From assembly GCA_002708995.1 (NCBI GenBank), contig PAPT01000026.1, forward strand, positions 1-41,549: 41,549 nucleotides of DNA, given 5' to 3'. The notes below the pieces were generated by a model that was not told where the DNA came from, searched no databases, and worked only from the letters and a program-made list of their open reading frames with translations. Source of the stretch: Geminicoccus sp. (GTDB lineage Bacteria > Pseudomonadota > Alphaproteobacteria > UBA7985). Positions 15,547 through 24,746 of the stretch are shown here, in pieces. The position numbers were made by a program, and so were the translations under genes. Every line of letters starts with the position of its first letter. The first letter of the stretch is position 1.

Positions 15547-16641
15547 ATGACTGACGATTTTCGACCCACTCTGAGCATCAATCTTGGCGCTATCGCCGAC
15601 AACTGGCGCGCACTGAATGCCCGCAGCGCCGGCGGTTCGGCGGCGGTGATCAAAGCCGACGCCTATGGCCTTGGCGCGGCAGACTGCGGCCCAGCGCTGC
15701 TGGCGGCCGGGGCCGAGCGCTTTTTCGTGGCGACGCTGGAGGAGGGCTGCCGCCTGCGCGCCATCCTCAGCGGGGCGCCTTGGATCGGGGTGCTCGAAGG
15801 CCTGTCCGACCCGTCAGCCTTCGCACGGGCGGCTCTGACCCCCGTGCTCAACACCCCGGAGCAGGTGCAGGCCTGGTTGCAGGTCCGGGGAAGCCTGCCC
15901 ACAGAACTGGTGGTCCACGTCGACACCGGCATGAACCGTCTGGGCCTGAGCCCGGAGGCTGCGGCTGGCCTGTTTGGCAGCGAGGTCTGGCGCTCGGCAT
16001 CCCGGCGCCTGCTCATGTCGCATCTGGCCGAGGCGGAAGACCCGACTGCGCCCTCCAACCGCAGCCAGCTGGCGGCCTTTACCGCTGCCATGGAGCAGGC
16101 CGAACCAGGCGCGGAAGGGTTTACGGCCTCCCTGATCAACAGCTCCGGGCACTTTCTGAGCGAGGATTTCTGCCGCATCGGACTGGGCCGGCCGGGCGTG
16201 GCGCTCTACGGCGCAAACCCCTGCCCCGGCCAGCCGCATCCGCTGACGCCCGTGGTCAGCCTGCACGCGCCGCTGATTCAGGTCCGACGGGTGCCGGCAA
16301 ACAGCCCGGTGGGCTACGGCAGTACCTGGACCACGGCGCGGGAGAGCGTGCTGGGTGTGCTGGCGCTGGGCTACGCGGACGGCTGGCCCCGGGCGGCCTC
16401 CGACCGTGTGTCAGTCGCCCTCGACGGCCACGAGGCGCCCCAGGTTGGCCGGGTATCCATGGATACGGTGGTGCTCGACCTGACCGACCTGCCCTCCGCG
16501 TTGCAGCAGGTCGGCACGCTGGCCACCGTCATCGGCCCGGGTTTGCCGCTGGAACGCTTTGCCGAGGGCGCAGGCACCATCAACTACGAAATCCTGACCA
16601 GCCTTTCGCGCCGCGCGAAAAGGGTCTATCTCAGCGCGTAG
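15547..16641 (+). CDS. alr: Alanine racemase
   Basis: 364 aa from the ATG at 15547; an ATG at 15538 is also in frame, and neither has a strong ribosome-binding site. The PLP lysine is in AVIKADAYGLGAAD near the N-terminus. HVDTGMNRLGL and INSSGHFL follow, and the C-terminal catalytic tyrosine is in PVGYGSTW, followed by LALGYADGWPR. The enzyme makes D-alanine for peptidoglycan. It heads a plus-strand run with the Mla-type transporter genes, radA and cvpA, an order I associate with alphaproteobacteria. Confidence 0.93.
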   Translation: MTDDFRPTLSINLGAIADNWRALNARSAGGSAAVIKADAYGLGAADCGPALLAAGAERFFVATLEEGCRLRAILSGAPWIGVLEGLSDPSAFARAALTPVLNTPEQVQAWLQVRGSLPTELVVHVDTGMNRLGLSPEAAAGLFGSEVWRSASRRLLMSHLAEAEDPTAPSNRSQLAAFTAAMEQAEPGAEGFTASLINSSGHFLSEDFCRIGLGRPGVALYGANPCPGQPHPLTPVVSLHAPLIQVRRVPANSPVGYGSTWTTARESVLGVLALGYADGWPRAASDRVSVALDGHEAPQVGRVSMDTVVLDLTDLPSALQQVGTLATVIGPGLPLERFAEGAGTINYEILTSLSRRAKRVYLSA

Positions 16642-16679
16642 ACCACCCGTGAAGGGCGAATGAGGACAACGGCAGCACA

Positions 16680-17468
16680 GTGGCTTGGATAACCAACGGA
16701 TTGGCGCAGATTGGCGCGGGCTTGCTGTCGCTGCTCGCGGGTCTGGGTGCGCGCACGCTGTTTGGGTTTCAGGCGACCTGGCGGCTGTTTACCCCACCCT
16801 TTTACCCGCGCATCTTTGTCGCACAGGTGGCCGAGTTCTTCTACTTCTCCCTGCCCGTTGTCGGGCTGACGGCACTGTTCACCGGCATGGTGCTGGCGCT
16901 GCAGAGCCATACCGGTTTCGAGCGCTTCAGCGCCGAAGACGCGGTGCCGCAGGTTGTCGCCCTGTCGATCGCGCGGGAGCTGGGGCCGGTGCTGGCGGGC
17001 CTGATGGTCTCGGGCCGCATGGGTGCGGCCATGGCGGCTGAGCTGGGCGCCATGCGCGTGACCGAGCAGATCGACGCGCTGAGCACCCTGCGGGTCGACC
17101 CCATGCGCTATCTGGTGGCGCCCCGGATCCTTGCAGCAACGCTGTCGCTGCCGCTGCTGGTGCTGGTCGCTGACGTCATCGGTATCCTCGGCGGTTACGC
17201 CGTTGCCGTCGGCCAGTTAAGCTTCGACGGGCCGCTGTTCATCAGCAACGTCATGCGGTTTCTGACCGGGGGCGACCTGTTCAGCGGCCTGATCAAGGCA
17301 GCGGTCTTCGGCTACCTGATCGCGGTCATGGGCTGCTACCACGGCTTTGCTGCCAGCGCAGGCGCCGAAGGCGTGGGCCGGGCGACGACGGCGGCTGTCG
17401 TCTCGGGCGCCATCGCTATTCTAGCGTCGAATTTCCTGCTCACCGCGCTGTTGTTCGGGGTCGTCTGA
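16680..17468 (+). CDS. mlaE: MlaE-type ABC lipid transporter permease
   Basis: 262 aa, GTG start. Five to six hydrophobic segments and the family signature LSIARELGPVLAGLMVSGRMGAAMAAELGAMRVTEQIDAL in pieces: ARELGPVLAGLMVSGR, then AMAAELGAMRVTEQIDAL. This is the MlaE/YrbE permease, part of an inner-membrane machine moving phospholipids between inner and outer membranes. The stop codon overlaps the ATG of the ATPase gene (TGATG), so translation is coupled. No mlaD (MCE-domain) gene follows; that subunit must be elsewhere. Confidence 0.9.
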   Translation: MAWITNGLAQIGAGLLSLLAGLGARTLFGFQATWRLFTPPFYPRIFVAQVAEFFYFSLPVVGLTALFTGMVLALQSHTGFERFSAEDAVPQVVALSIARELGPVLAGLMVSGRMGAAMAAELGAMRVTEQIDALSTLRVDPMRYLVAPRILAATLSLPLLVLVADVIGILGGYAVAVGQLSFDGPLFISNVMRFLTGGDLFSGLIKAAVFGYLIAVMGCYHGFAASAGAEGVGRATTAAVVSGAIAILASNFLLTALLFGVV

Positions 17469-18205
17469 TGTCAGCTGCGCTTGAAATATCCGACCTGCGG
17501 GTCGTCCTCGGCGGCCGGGACATCCTGCGCCGGGTGCAGTTCTCGGCCCGGCCGGGGGAGACCATCGCGCTACTCGGCGGCTCAGGGACCGGTAAATCTG
17601 TGACCCTGAAGGCCATCCTCGGCCTGCTGCCCGCCACCGCCGGTTCGGTGCGGATCGACGGCGTGGACGCGCTTGCCGAACCTTCGGCTCGTGCCAGCGA
17701 GGCCCGCGCCCGCATCGGTATGCTGTTCCAAGGCGGCGCGCTGTTCGACTCACTGTCGATCTGGGAGAACATCGGTTTCCGCCTGCTCCACGCCGAGGGC
17801 TTCAGTCGCGCAGAAAGCCGCGACCGGGCGCTAGAGATGCTCGACGCGGTCGGGCTGGACCGGGCGCTGGCCGAACGTCGCCCGGCAGACCTCTCCGGCG
17901 GGCAGCAGAAGCGCGCCGGTTTGGCCCGGGCGCTGGCCGCCGAACCCGAAGTGCTGTTTTTCGACGAGCCGACCACAGGGCTGGACCCGCTGTCGGCCGG
18001 GCGGATCGATGCACTCATGGCCGAGACTGTGGACCGGACCGGGGCGACGGCAGTGATGATCACCCACGACCTCGCCTCGGTGCGCCGGGTGTGCCAGCGG
18101 GTGGCCTTCCTGTGGGAGGGCGAGATTGGCTGGGAAGGCCCAGTCGATCAGCTCGACGACAGCGGTTTTGAGCCACTGCAGGCCTTCCTGCGGGGGCGCG
18201 ACTGA
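17468..18205 (+). CDS. mlaF: MlaF-type ABC transporter ATP-binding protein
   Basis: 245 aa. Walker A GGSGTGKSV, Q-loop MLFQGGALFDSLSIWENI, signature LSGGQQKRAGLARAL, Walker B VLFFDEPTTGLDP and switch His in MITHDL are all intact. The GALFDS segment after the Q-loop is characteristic of MlaF/Ttg2A. It powers the MlaE permease encoded immediately upstream. The final codons overlap the radA start (ATGATGG arrangement), suggesting a continuous operon from alr to radA. Confidence 0.92.
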   Translation: MSAALEISDLRVVLGGRDILRRVQFSARPGETIALLGGSGTGKSVTLKAILGLLPATAGSVRIDGVDALAEPSARASEARARIGMLFQGGALFDSLSIWENIGFRLLHAEGFSRAESRDRALEMLDAVGLDRALAERRPADLSGGQQKRAGLARALAAEPEVLFFDEPTTGLDPLSAGRIDALMAETVDRTGATAVMITHDLASVRRVCQRVAFLWEGEIGWEGPVDQLDDSGFEPLQAFLRGRD

Positions 18206-19716
18206 TGGCCCGCGCCCGCTCCCACTACGTCTGTCAGGACTGCGGCGCGTCCCACTCGCGCTGGTCGGGTAAGTGCGAGCAGTGCGGGGGCTGGAACACG
18301 CTGGTCGAAGAAGCGATCAACACCGGCGCGCCGGGCGGTCTGGGTAAGAAGGGCGGTGGCTTTGGCAGCGGCAGCGGCGGCAGCGGCGGCAGCGGCGGCA
18401 GGGGTCGCGGCGACGGACTGACGCTCAACCTCGTCGAACTGACCGGCGCGGCGGAACCCCCGCCCCGGCTTTCGACGGGTGATGCCGAACTGGACCGGGT
18501 GACGGGCGGCGGTTTGGTCCCCGGCTCGGCGCTGCTGATTGGCGGTGACCCGGGGATCGGCAAGTCGACCCTGCTGCTGCAAACCGCAGCCAAGCTTGCG
18601 CGCGGTGGCGACAGCGACGGGCGCGCGCCGGTGTCAGTGGCCTATGTCAGCGGCGAGGAATCGGTCGACCAGGTGCGGCTGCGCGCTGAACGGCTGGAAG
18701 CCGCCGATGCGCCGGTCCAACTTGCCGCCGGGACCGCCGTTCGCGATATCCTGACCACCTTTGACGGACTGGCTGCGCCGGATCTGCTGATTATCGATTC
18801 CATCCAGACCATGTATCTGGACACGCTCGAATCCGCCCCGGGCACGGTGGCGCAGGTGCGCGGCTCGGCGCAGGAGCTGATCGGGCTGGCCAAGCGGCGG
18901 GCGACCGCGATTATCCTCGTCGGCCACGTCACCAAGGAAGGCTCGATCGCCGGCCCCAAGGTGGTCGAGCACATGGTCGACGCCGTCCTGCACTTCGAGG
19001 GCGAGCGCGGCCATCCGTTCCGGATTTTGCGCGCGATCAAGAACCGCTTCGGCCCGGCCGACGAAATTGGCGTTTACGAGATGGCCGGCGACGGACTGGC
19101 CGCCGTGACCAACCCCAGCAGTCTGTTCCTCGGCCAGCGCGGTGACCCGGACAGCGGCGCCCCGCCCAGTGGCACGGCCGTCTTCGCCGGGATCGAAGGC
19201 TCGCGGCCGGTGCTGGTCGAGATCCAGGCGCTGGTCAATCCCTCGCCGCTGGGCACGCCCCGGCGCACGGTCGTCGGCTGGGACAGCGGGCGACTGGCCA
19301 TGGTGCTGGCCGTGCTGGAGAGCCGCAGCGGCATCAGCTTTGCCAGCCAGGACGTATTCCTAAACGTCGCCGGGGGCCTCCGACTGAGCGAACCCGCCGC
19401 CGATCTGGCGGTGGCGGCGGCGCTGGTTTCCTCGATTTCCAAGCAACCCGTGCCCGCCGATACCGTGCTGTTCGGCGAAATCGGGCTGACCGGCGAAGTG
19501 CGGCCCGTGCCCCTGACACCGCAGCGTCTGAAAGAGGCGTCCAAGCTCGGCTTCGAGACCGCTGTTGCGCCCTTTCCGCCCGCCCGTGGCAAGGCGAAAC
19601 GCGCGCCCTCGGGGCTCAACGAGCACCACACCCGGCACGTGACCGACCTCACCGGTTTTCTGGGCATCATCCGCCGCCGGAAGGACAGCGGCGGCGACGG
19701 CAGAAGGGACGCTTAG
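18205..19716 (+). CDS. radA: DNA repair protein RadA
   Basis: 503 aa. An N-terminal C4 zinc ribbon (CQDCGASHSRWSGKCEQCGGWNT in two pieces: CQDCG at 10-14 and CEQCGGWNT at 24-32), a Gly/Ser-rich linker at about 42-69, a RecA-like ATPase with Walker A GGDPGIGKST (113-122), the RadA-specific IKNRFG motif, and a C-terminal Lon-protease-like domain with LSEPAADLAVAAAL and FGEIGLTGEVRPV. RadA promotes branch migration of recombination intermediates. The linker is longer and more repetitive than usual and comes from GGC/AGC repeats in the DNA at about 18355-18411. Confidence 0.95.
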   Translation: MARARSHYVCQDCGASHSRWSGKCEQCGGWNTLVEEAINTGAPGGLGKKGGGFGSGSGGSGGSGGRGRGDGLTLNLVELTGAAEPPPRLSTGDAELDRVTGGGLVPGSALLIGGDPGIGKSTLLLQTAAKLARGGDSDGRAPVSVAYVSGEESVDQVRLRAERLEAADAPVQLAAGTAVRDILTTFDGLAAPDLLIIDSIQTMYLDTLESAPGTVAQVRGSAQELIGLAKRRATAIILVGHVTKEGSIAGPKVVEHMVDAVLHFEGERGHPFRILRAIKNRFGPADEIGVYEMAGDGLAAVTNPSSLFLGQRGDPDSGAPPSGTAVFAGIEGSRPVLVEIQALVNPSPLGTPRRTVVGWDSGRLAMVLAVLESRSGISFASQDVFLNVAGGLRLSEPAADLAVAAALVSSISKQPVPADTVLFGEIGLTGEVRPVPLTPQRLKEASKLGFETAVAPFPPARGKAKRAPSGLNEHHTRHVTDLTGFLGIIRRRKDSGGDGRRDA

Positions 19717-20019
19717 AGCAACCGCTTGAGCGCCCGTTTGAACACCCGATGAAACGGCAGCCGCGCGGACCTCGGTCGAGACGCGAAGCGCACGCAGATC
19801 AGGCAGGCCGCGGTTTCGGCAGAGGCGCAGCACTTTCGAGTGAGGCGCAGCAAATTTGCACGGCTGGACACGATAAGGTCATTTCCTCAAAGGCCTGATC
19901 TGAGTTACAACAAATTCGTTATACGCCCCGATCGGCCAGACCAGTGGAGAAGCGGAGGCTTCTGCCAGGGTTGGGACGGCGGTTGGGACCCTGGATCAAG
20001 CGAAGGACCGGGAAGACGC
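19717..20019 (+). other. Spacer between radA and cvpA, no gene seen
   Basis: 303 bp. The cvpA frame stays open through the right part but is Arg/Gly/Pro-rich and unlike CvpA, so it is treated as non-coding. A small hairpin with a tetraloop (AGAAGC 19948-19953, GCTTCT 19958-19963) lies before cvpA. A ribosome-binding site GGAAG precedes the cvpA ATG. The spacer breaks the otherwise overlapping operon, so cvpA probably has its own promoter here, but I cannot point to one. Confidence 0.4.
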
Positions 20020-20673
20020 ATGAACTGGGTTGATATTGCCATCATTTTCGTCATCGCAGTGACGAGCCTGTACTCGCTGATGTGGGGCTTTATCCGGCAG
20101 CTGATGCTGGTGGCCTGCTTCGCCGTTGCGCTCTACGTCGCCCTGAATTTCAGCACCTTCATGTTCGACAGCTTCACCAGCGGCTGGGTCGACAGCGAGA
20201 CCATCGCCCAGGCCATGGCCGGGGGGCTGGTGTTCGTCGGAACCTTTGTTGTCGCGGCGATCCTGACCATCCCACTGTTCCGGCTGGTGCGGGCCAGATC
20301 GATCCGCTTCCTTGACCATCTGGTCGGGCTGGGTTTCGGCTTTGTGCTCGGCTGGGCGATCGCAGGGCTGGCGTGGATCGGCGCGGTGCTGACCTTTCAG
20401 ATCAAGGCCGAAGACCCGACCGTGCAACAGACGCGGCTGCTGCCCTACGTCCATGCGGCTTCAATCACCATGCTGGAACTGGCCGAGCAGGCACCCTTTC
20501 TGCAGGGCGACGAGACCCAGCTGCTGATCCTTGACGCCTGGGACGCCATGCGTGAAGCCAACCCGGTTCTGGGGCGCGGCGCCAATGAGGATGAGATTCA
20601 GGCGGCTGCGCCCATCCTCACCGGCGCGGACGACGACCCCATTGCCGGGCTGATCTCATCGAATGAAAACTGA
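20020..20673 (+). CDS. cvpA: CvpA family membrane protein
   Basis: 217 aa from the ATG at 20020, chosen because MNWVDIAIIFVIAVTSLYSL matches the canonical CvpA N-terminus and GGAAG sits 5 nt upstream. Four hydrophobic segments follow, with GFIRQLMLVACFAVALYVA early and LDHLVGLGFGFVLGWAIAG in the third quarter, both family-typical. The last about 80 residues are soluble and acidic. CvpA is an inner-membrane protein linked to colicin V production and envelope stress. purF usually follows it but is absent here; an SDR gene starts 20 bp downstream. Confidence 0.88.
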   Translation: MNWVDIAIIFVIAVTSLYSLMWGFIRQLMLVACFAVALYVALNFSTFMFDSFTSGWVDSETIAQAMAGGLVFVGTFVVAAILTIPLFRLVRARSIRFLDHLVGLGFGFVLGWAIAGLAWIGAVLTFQIKAEDPTVQQTRLLPYVHAASITMLELAEQAPFLQGDETQLLILDAWDAMREANPVLGRGANEDEIQAAAPILTGADDDPIAGLISSNEN

Positions 20674-20693
20674 AGCGAAAGCGAAAACTGACC

Positions 20694-21476
20694 ATGGGCC
20701 TGCTTCAAGGACGTCTCGCGCTGATCACGGGCGCGACGCGGGGGATCGGGCGCGCTGTCGCCCTGCGGTTTGCTGCCGAGGGCGCGGATATTCTAGTGGC
20801 GGCGCGGTCGAACGATGACCTTGAGGCGCTCGACGATGCGCTGCGGTCACAGGGCTATGATCGCGCGGTGCTGGTGCCCTTCGACGTCTCACGGCCCGAC
20901 CCGGCGATCGAGCTGTCGAACATCGTCCATGAGCGTTACGGACGGCTTGATGTGCTGGTGTCCAACGCTGGAATGCTCGGCACGTTGATGCCGGTCTCGC
21001 AGATGGAGCCGGCGGAGTTTGACCGGGTGATAGCGACCAACTTCAACGGGCTGCAGTACCAGCTCTATGCTTTTCACGACCTGCTGCGGGCCTCGGATGC
21101 CGGGCGGATTGTGGCGGTCACCAGCGGCGCGGCCGTGGGCCCGCGTCCCTACTGGGCGCCCTACGGCACGGCGAAAGCGGCGATGGAGTTTCTGCTGCAG
21201 AACTACGCCATGGAGGTCAAAGGCACGCCCATCCGCGCCAATATCCTCGACCCGGGCCGGATCAGGACCGAGATGCGGGCCGCCGCCTTCCCGGGTGAAA
21301 ATCCGGAACGACTGCCGGAAGCATCAGCGATTACCGGTACGTTCGTGCGGTTGGCGCGCGCGGACTGTGATGTCAGCGGTGCACGGGTGCGCGCGGAGAT
21401 CGAAGGCTGGGAGCCAATGGCCGGCGATGAAGGCAACTGGACCCGGCTGAACAACGGCCACTACATGTCCGGCTGA
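20694..21476 (+). CDS. SDR family NAD(P)-dependent oxidoreductase
   Basis: 260 aa, classical short-chain dehydrogenase. The cofactor motif TGATRGIG is at residues 13-20, with VSNAGMLG (the NAG motif), the catalytic Ser in VAVTSGAAVG, and the Y-x-x-x-K pair in YGTAKAAMEF. DPGRIRTEMRAAAFPGE forms the substrate-loop entrance. Cofactor preference and substrate are not resolvable. Its place behind cvpA matches the SDR that commonly follows purF in alphaproteobacteria. It ends the plus-strand run and faces der. Confidence 0.88.
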   Translation: MGLLQGRLALITGATRGIGRAVALRFAAEGADILVAARSNDDLEALDDALRSQGYDRAVLVPFDVSRPDPAIELSNIVHERYGRLDVLVSNAGMLGTLMPVSQMEPAEFDRVIATNFNGLQYQLYAFHDLLRASDAGRIVAVTSGAAVGPRPYWAPYGTAKAAMEFLLQNYAMEVKGTPIRANILDPGRIRTEMRAAAFPGENPERLPEASAITGTFVRLARADCDVSGARVRAEIEGWEPMAGDEGNWTRLNNGHYMSG

Positions 21477-21523
21477 GGGGAAGGCCGGACCGGGGTTGGC
21501 GGCGCGCTCAGGCCTTGGCCGCA

Positions 21524-21689
21524 GCGCGGCCTGTCCGTTTAACTGCGCGGGGGAGATTTGAAAGCCGCGAAGCGGCGTCAAATCGAGCACGCAACTTCTC
21601 TTACTTTGCGCTCAAAACGCCTGCGCCTTTGAGCGTGTGGAGGATCATTGATGGAACGACACTCAAAGCGACGCGTGTTGAGTGTCAAC
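21524..21689. repeat. Second copy of dispersed structured repeat, rearranged
   Basis: Positions 21524-21591 match 6623-6690 at 60 of 68 positions, including the hairpin GCCGCgaaGCGGC flanked by ATTTG/CAAAT. Two more stems follow: CGCTCAAA (21609-21616) with TTTGAGCG (21628-21635), and a perfect 9-bp GACACTCAA (21658-21666) with TTGAGTGTC (21678-21686). CTGCGCCTTTGAG (21621-21633) is identical to 6508-6520 in the first copy. The units occur in a different order and orientation from the first copy. It lies in the convergent spacer between the SDR gene and der. Confidence 0.7.
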
Positions 21690-21741
21690 CGAAAGAAGTT
21701 GCGCCGACTTGCCCTCGACCGGGTTTCGCTCGGCGGGCCAA

Positions 21742-23148
21742 TCAATTCTTCGAAGAGTACGGGTTCTGCCCTGCCCGCAGCAGCAGCCGGATCGGCGTCC
21801 CCCACAGGTCAAAGTCCTCCCGCAACGCATTGATCAGGTAGCCCTGGTACGACCCCGGCAGCTCAGAAATCCGCGACCCGAAAATCGCAAAGGTCGGCGG
21901 CCGTGACTTCACCTGCGTTGCATAGCGCAGTTTGATTCGGCGTCCGGCGACCAACGGCGGCGGATGGCGTTCGGTGTGATAGCTCAACCACTTGTTCAGC
22001 AACGAGGTTGACAGCCGCGTCGACCAGGTCTTGCGCGCCTCAAAAGCCGTCTCCAGCACCCTGTCGAGGTTATAGCCCTCCTGCCCCGACAGCGGCATGG
22101 TGATCACGCCCTTGGCCTGCGCCAGCGACGTTTGCAGCCGGTCACCCAGCCGACACATGACCGCCTTGGGGTCCTTGACTTGGTCCCACTTGTTCACCCC
22201 GATGATTAACGCCCGGCCCTCGTCCAGCACCTGGCGTGCGATGGTCAGATCCTGCCGGTCCAGCACCCCGTCGGAATCCAGCAACAGCAGCACGACCTCG
22301 GCAAAGCGGATGGCGCGCAGCGTATCCTGGTTCGACATGGTCTCGAGCTTGTCGCGGACCTTCGCCTTGCGGCGCAATCCCGCCGTATCCCACAACCGGA
22401 TCGCCCGGTCCTGCCAGCGCAGATCGACAACAATCGCGTCGCGCGTGATCCCTGCCTCGGGGCCGGTCAGCAGGCGATCCTGCCCCAGCAGGCGGTTGAT
22501 CAGCGTCGACTTGCCGACATTCGGCCGCCCGGCGACCACCAGATGCAAAGGGCGGTGCGGGCGGATCTCGTAGGAGCGCCCGTCTTCGGCTTCCTCCGCC
22601 TCGGCCGCCGCGGCCAGATTGAGGCCGTCATCATCGGGCTCATCGCCCTCAGGCTCCTCGGCGATCCGCTTCACCAGGTCCGAGTACAGCCCGCCCAGAC
22701 CATCCCCGTGCTCGGCGGACAGCGGCAGCACGTCGCCATGTCCGAGGCTGTAGGCGTCCAGAACACCGGCATTCCCAGCCCGTCCCTCGCACTTGTTGGC
22801 AATCACCCAGGTCTCAATTCCCGCTGTCCGCAACCACTTGGAGAAGTGCTCGTCGGTCGGGGTAATGCCGACCCGGGCATCGATCATGAACAGCGCCAGA
22901 TCAGCCTGCTCCAGCGCCTGCTCGGTCTGCTGCCGCATGCGCGCGGCAAGGCTGTCGTCGAAGGCCTCTTCCAGACCGGCAGTATCGAGCACGCGGAACG
23001 ACGTACCGCCGATCTTCGCCTCGCCCTCGCGCCAGTCGCGGGTCACCCCCGGCTCATCGTGGACGATGGCACGCTTGCGACCGATCAGCTTGTTGAACAG
23101 GGTCGACTTGCCGACATTGGGTCGGCCGATGAGAGCTACGGTAAACAT
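21742..23148 (-). CDS. der: Ribosome biogenesis GTPase Der (EngA)
   Basis: 468 aa with the diagnostic tandem GTPase domains. The first begins with VALIGRPNVGKSTLFNKLIG and has DTAGLEE and NKCEG (G3, G4); the second begins VVAGRPNVGKSTLINRLLG with DTAGLRRK and NKWD. A C-terminal KH-like domain includes RHPPPLVAGRRIKLRYATQ and FGSRISELPGSYQGYL. An acidic linker (EEPEGDEPDDDG) lies between the GTPase domains. Der acts in 50S subunit maturation. It is 93 bp downstream of bamB on the same strand, an order shared with other proteobacteria including E. coli. Confidence 0.96.
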   Translation of the reverse strand: MFTVALIGRPNVGKSTLFNKLIGRKRAIVHDEPGVTRDWREGEAKIGGTSFRVLDTAGLEEAFDDSLAARMRQQTEQALEQADLALFMIDARVGITPTDEHFSKWLRTAGIETWVIANKCEGRAGNAGVLDAYSLGHGDVLPLSAEHGDGLGGLYSDLVKRIAEEPEGDEPDDDGLNLAAAAEAEEAEDGRSYEIRPHRPLHLVVAGRPNVGKSTLINRLLGQDRLLTGPEAGITRDAIVVDLRWQDRAIRLWDTAGLRRKAKVRDKLETMSNQDTLRAIRFAEVVLLLLDSDGVLDRQDLTIARQVLDEGRALIIGVNKWDQVKDPKAVMCRLGDRLQTSLAQAKGVITMPLSGQEGYNLDRVLETAFEARKTWSTRLSTSLLNKWLSYHTERHPPPLVAGRRIKLRYATQVKSRPPTFAIFGSRISELPGSYQGYLINALREDFDLWGTPIRLLLRAGQNPYSSKN

Positions 23149-23241
23149 GGTCAGGTCTTGTACCTCAAGCGGCGGGAAATACCACGCCTGCGCGCCAAGG
23201 CGCCAAAGCAGGGCAGGAACGCCCGAGCACGCCGGAACCGA

Positions 23242-24555
23242 TCAGCGGTAGGCCACCAGATCGCCGTTCTCGGTCACCAATAACATGGTGTTATCAACGA
23301 TCACCGGCGGCGCCACGAAACCTTCGCGGCCAACCACCCGCCCAAGCAGCCGCCCGGTCGTGGGCGAGATCGTAACGATATTGCCGGTGCTCGATACCAG
23401 CACCAGCCGGTTCGCAGCCAGCACCGGCCCGAACCACTCCACCCGGTCCAGACGCACCGCATCGGCGTACTTGGGCAGCGACCGCGCCCAGGCAACGCCG
23501 CCAGTATCGCGGTCGACAGCAATCAGCCGCCCGGTGTCGGTGGTCATGAAGTAGTGCTGCACCGACGGCCAGGCCATCTGCGTGCCGCCGAAGGGCAGTT
23601 CCCAGACCTGAATACCGCGGTTGATGTCGAAGGACACCGTCCGGTCGGAGCCGCCAACAACGATTAGCCGATCGCGGTCAATCAAGGGTGAGCCGCCGAT
23701 ATCGTCCAGAAACAGCGCCTGCCGCGCCGTCGCGGTCAGGCCGGCCACGGTGTCGGTCCACAGCACACGGCCGGTGTCGGCCGCCAGCGCGAAAATCTCA
23801 CCGCTCGAATAAGCGGCATAGACCACACCGCCAGCAACAGCCGGCGCGGTCGACCCGAGAACGGTGGTCAGGCCCTCACGGCCCTCGTGCTCCCAGAGCT
23901 TCTGCCCGGAAGCAAGGTCGTAGGCGGCGACCGTGTTATCGATGGTTGCGGCAAACACCCGGCCATCGTCGACCGCCGGTCCACCGTGCAGGGGCGCAGG
24001 CAGCCGACGCTGCCAGATAACATCGCCGTTGGAGGGCTTGAGGCCGATCAGGCGGCCCGATCCCGTCCCGGCGAGCAGGATGTTGTCGCCATAGGCCAGA
24101 CCGCCACCGAAAATGCCCTCGTGCTCGGAAGCCGGCATTAGCGACTGTCGCCAGCCAACGCGGCCGTCGCTGAGGCGCAGGGCAGAAACCTGCAGCTGGC
24201 TGTCCATGGTGAAAACCACACCATCGACCACGATCGGGGCGGAGGTAATGCGGTAGGCCCGGCTGTTACCGCGCCCAATGGAAGTCCGCCACCGGGGTTC
24301 GGGCCCTTCGGCCAGCGACAGATGATAGACGGCATGGGTCGCGATCGCGCCCGGCTGTTCCCAGCGGCTCAAGTTCTGGGCCGGTGGCAGCGCGATGGGC
24401 ACGTCGGAACGCGGCACGGAAGCGTCTTCGTCACTGAACAGATCGACCCGGGTTCCGGGCAGGCGCGGATCCTCATCGTTGAGAGCGCGCAGCACTTCGC
24501 AGCCCATGAGCAGGGAGGTCAGTGCCAGCAATGCGGTGGAAATCAGAACCTTCAT
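23242..24555 (-). CDS. bamB: Outer membrane assembly lipoprotein BamB
   Basis: 437 aa. The signal ends in a lipobox LLMGC, with lipidated Cys19. A long low-complexity stretch (about 25-65) precedes a PQQ-like beta-propeller, seen as repeated blades with a G-R-V-x-W core, for example LSDGRVGWRQ, SNGDVIWQRRL, SGQKLWEHEG, DTGRVLWTDT and DTGGVAWAR. BamB is a periplasmic scaffold of the BAM complex that folds outer-membrane beta-barrels. The neighbours, a YfgM-like TPR gene and der, match its conserved context. GGAGAGGCGGG precedes the ATG. Confidence 0.93.
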   Translation of the reverse strand: MKVLISTALLALTSLLMGCEVLRALNDEDPRLPGTRVDLFSDEDASVPRSDVPIALPPAQNLSRWEQPGAIATHAVYHLSLAEGPEPRWRTSIGRGNSRAYRITSAPIVVDGVVFTMDSQLQVSALRLSDGRVGWRQSLMPASEHEGIFGGGLAYGDNILLAGTGSGRLIGLKPSNGDVIWQRRLPAPLHGGPAVDDGRVFAATIDNTVAAYDLASGQKLWEHEGREGLTTVLGSTAPAVAGGVVYAAYSSGEIFALAADTGRVLWTDTVAGLTATARQALFLDDIGGSPLIDRDRLIVVGGSDRTVSFDINRGIQVWELPFGGTQMAWPSVQHYFMTTDTGRLIAVDRDTGGVAWARSLPKYADAVRLDRVEWFGPVLAANRLVLVSSTGNIVTISPTTGRLLGRVVGREGFVAPPVIVDNTMLLVTENGDLVAYR

Positions 24556-24746
24556 GCCTGAACCCGCCTCTCCAGATTTCGTATGTCGCCCGCCCCAGCC
24601 GCAGTATAGCGAACATCAAGGCGGTGGTTAGACCCCGACCCGTCACCAGAACCATGGGCCCGTTCCGGCTTTGTAAGCCTGCCGGGCCAGCCTTCTCAAA
24701 CAGCCTTATTGGCCGTGAGCGCGATCGGCGCCAGAACTGGCCCTGC

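Noticed and set aside
18355-18411. Repeat array inside radA
   Set aside because: It is a GGC/AGC codon repeat coding for the Gly/Ser linker, not a separate element.
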